Shown: positions 20,483 through 20,509 of the stretch, piece after piece | Numbering within the stretch: the stretch's first letter is position 1 | Layout: every line of letters starts with the position of its first letter | From: an uncultured Catenibacillus sp. | GTDB taxonomy: Bacteria > Bacillota > Clostridia > Lachnospirales > Lachnospiraceae | Assembly: GCA_934339005.1 (NCBI GenBank) | Contig: CAKRHR010000046.1 | Span: forward strand, 1 to 20,509 | Reading direction: 5' to 3' | DNA length: 20,509 bases | Translations under genes and position numbers: made by a program | Notes under the pieces: model-generated | Database searches by the model: none | The model's input: the letters and a program-made list of their open reading frames with translations, nothing else | Told to the model about the DNA's origin: nothing

Positions 20483-20509
20483 AAAAGCCCGGAAAATCAA
20501 GGTTTTCCG
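20483..20509 (+). terminator. Partial terminator after rpsI, cut by window edge
   Basis: CGGAAAA at 20490-20496 pairs with TTTTCCG at 20503-20509, the last bases of the window. The 5' side continues outward as AAAAAGCCC, so the next bases are expected to be GGGCTTTTT if this is the rplM-rpsI terminator. Only half of the structure can be seen. Confidence 0.55.

Overview
The window is a stretch of low-GC Gram-positive chromosome, most likely from class Clostridia and probably family Lachnospiraceae. This is inferred from gene order, from AT-rich codon use (AGA/CGT arginine, AAA lysine), from strong GGAGG ribosome binding sites, from rpsD sitting inside the rpsM-rpsK-rpsD-rpoA-rplQ block, and from a long form of L17 with a mid-protein insertion. 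I cannot name genus or species. All supported genes are on the + strand.

Layout. (1) About 1-7893: the end of the S10 operon (rplB tail, rpsS, rplV, rpsC, rplP, rpmC, rpsQ) runs straight into the spc operon (rplN, rplX, rplE, rpsZ, rpsH, rplF, rplR, rpsE, rpmD, rplO, secY). It closes with a terminator-like hairpin after secY. (2) 8041-10138: adk, map, a small KOW-domain protein, infA, and rpmJ (37 codons). (3) 10471-13546: the alpha operon, preceded by a 332-base leader rich in inverted repeats and ended by a clean intrinsic terminator. (4) 13667-17012: ecfA1-ecfA2-ecfT (energising module of an ECF vitamin/metal importer) and truA. (5) 17014-19386: a PflX-like radical SAM protein and a MATE-family exporter, both non-ribosomal. 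(6) 19447-20451: a perfect-consensus promoter, a hairpin leader, then rplM-rpsI, with the window ending inside what looks like their terminator.

Functionally this is the translation core: ribosomal proteins, the RNA polymerase alpha subunit, the Sec channel, initiation factor IF1, N-terminal methionine removal, adenylate homeostasis and tRNA pseudouridylation. The ECF module is a common companion of this cluster. The radical SAM and MATE genes are the only accessory-looking content.

I found no mobile element, CRISPR array, rRNA or tRNA gene, or new protein system. The points worth a second look are in the noncoding RNA and DNA. There is a candidate RNA switch between rpsH and rplF that can pair with the rplF ribosome binding site. 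A tandemly repeated hairpin lies between rpoA and rplQ. The long structured leader before rpsM is a candidate autoregulatory region. Two perfect TTGACA-17-TATAAT promoters are present, one with a 16-bp palindrome over its -10 box. The rplM leader hairpin is the last. All structural proposals come from reading complementarity by eye and have not been folded or searched.
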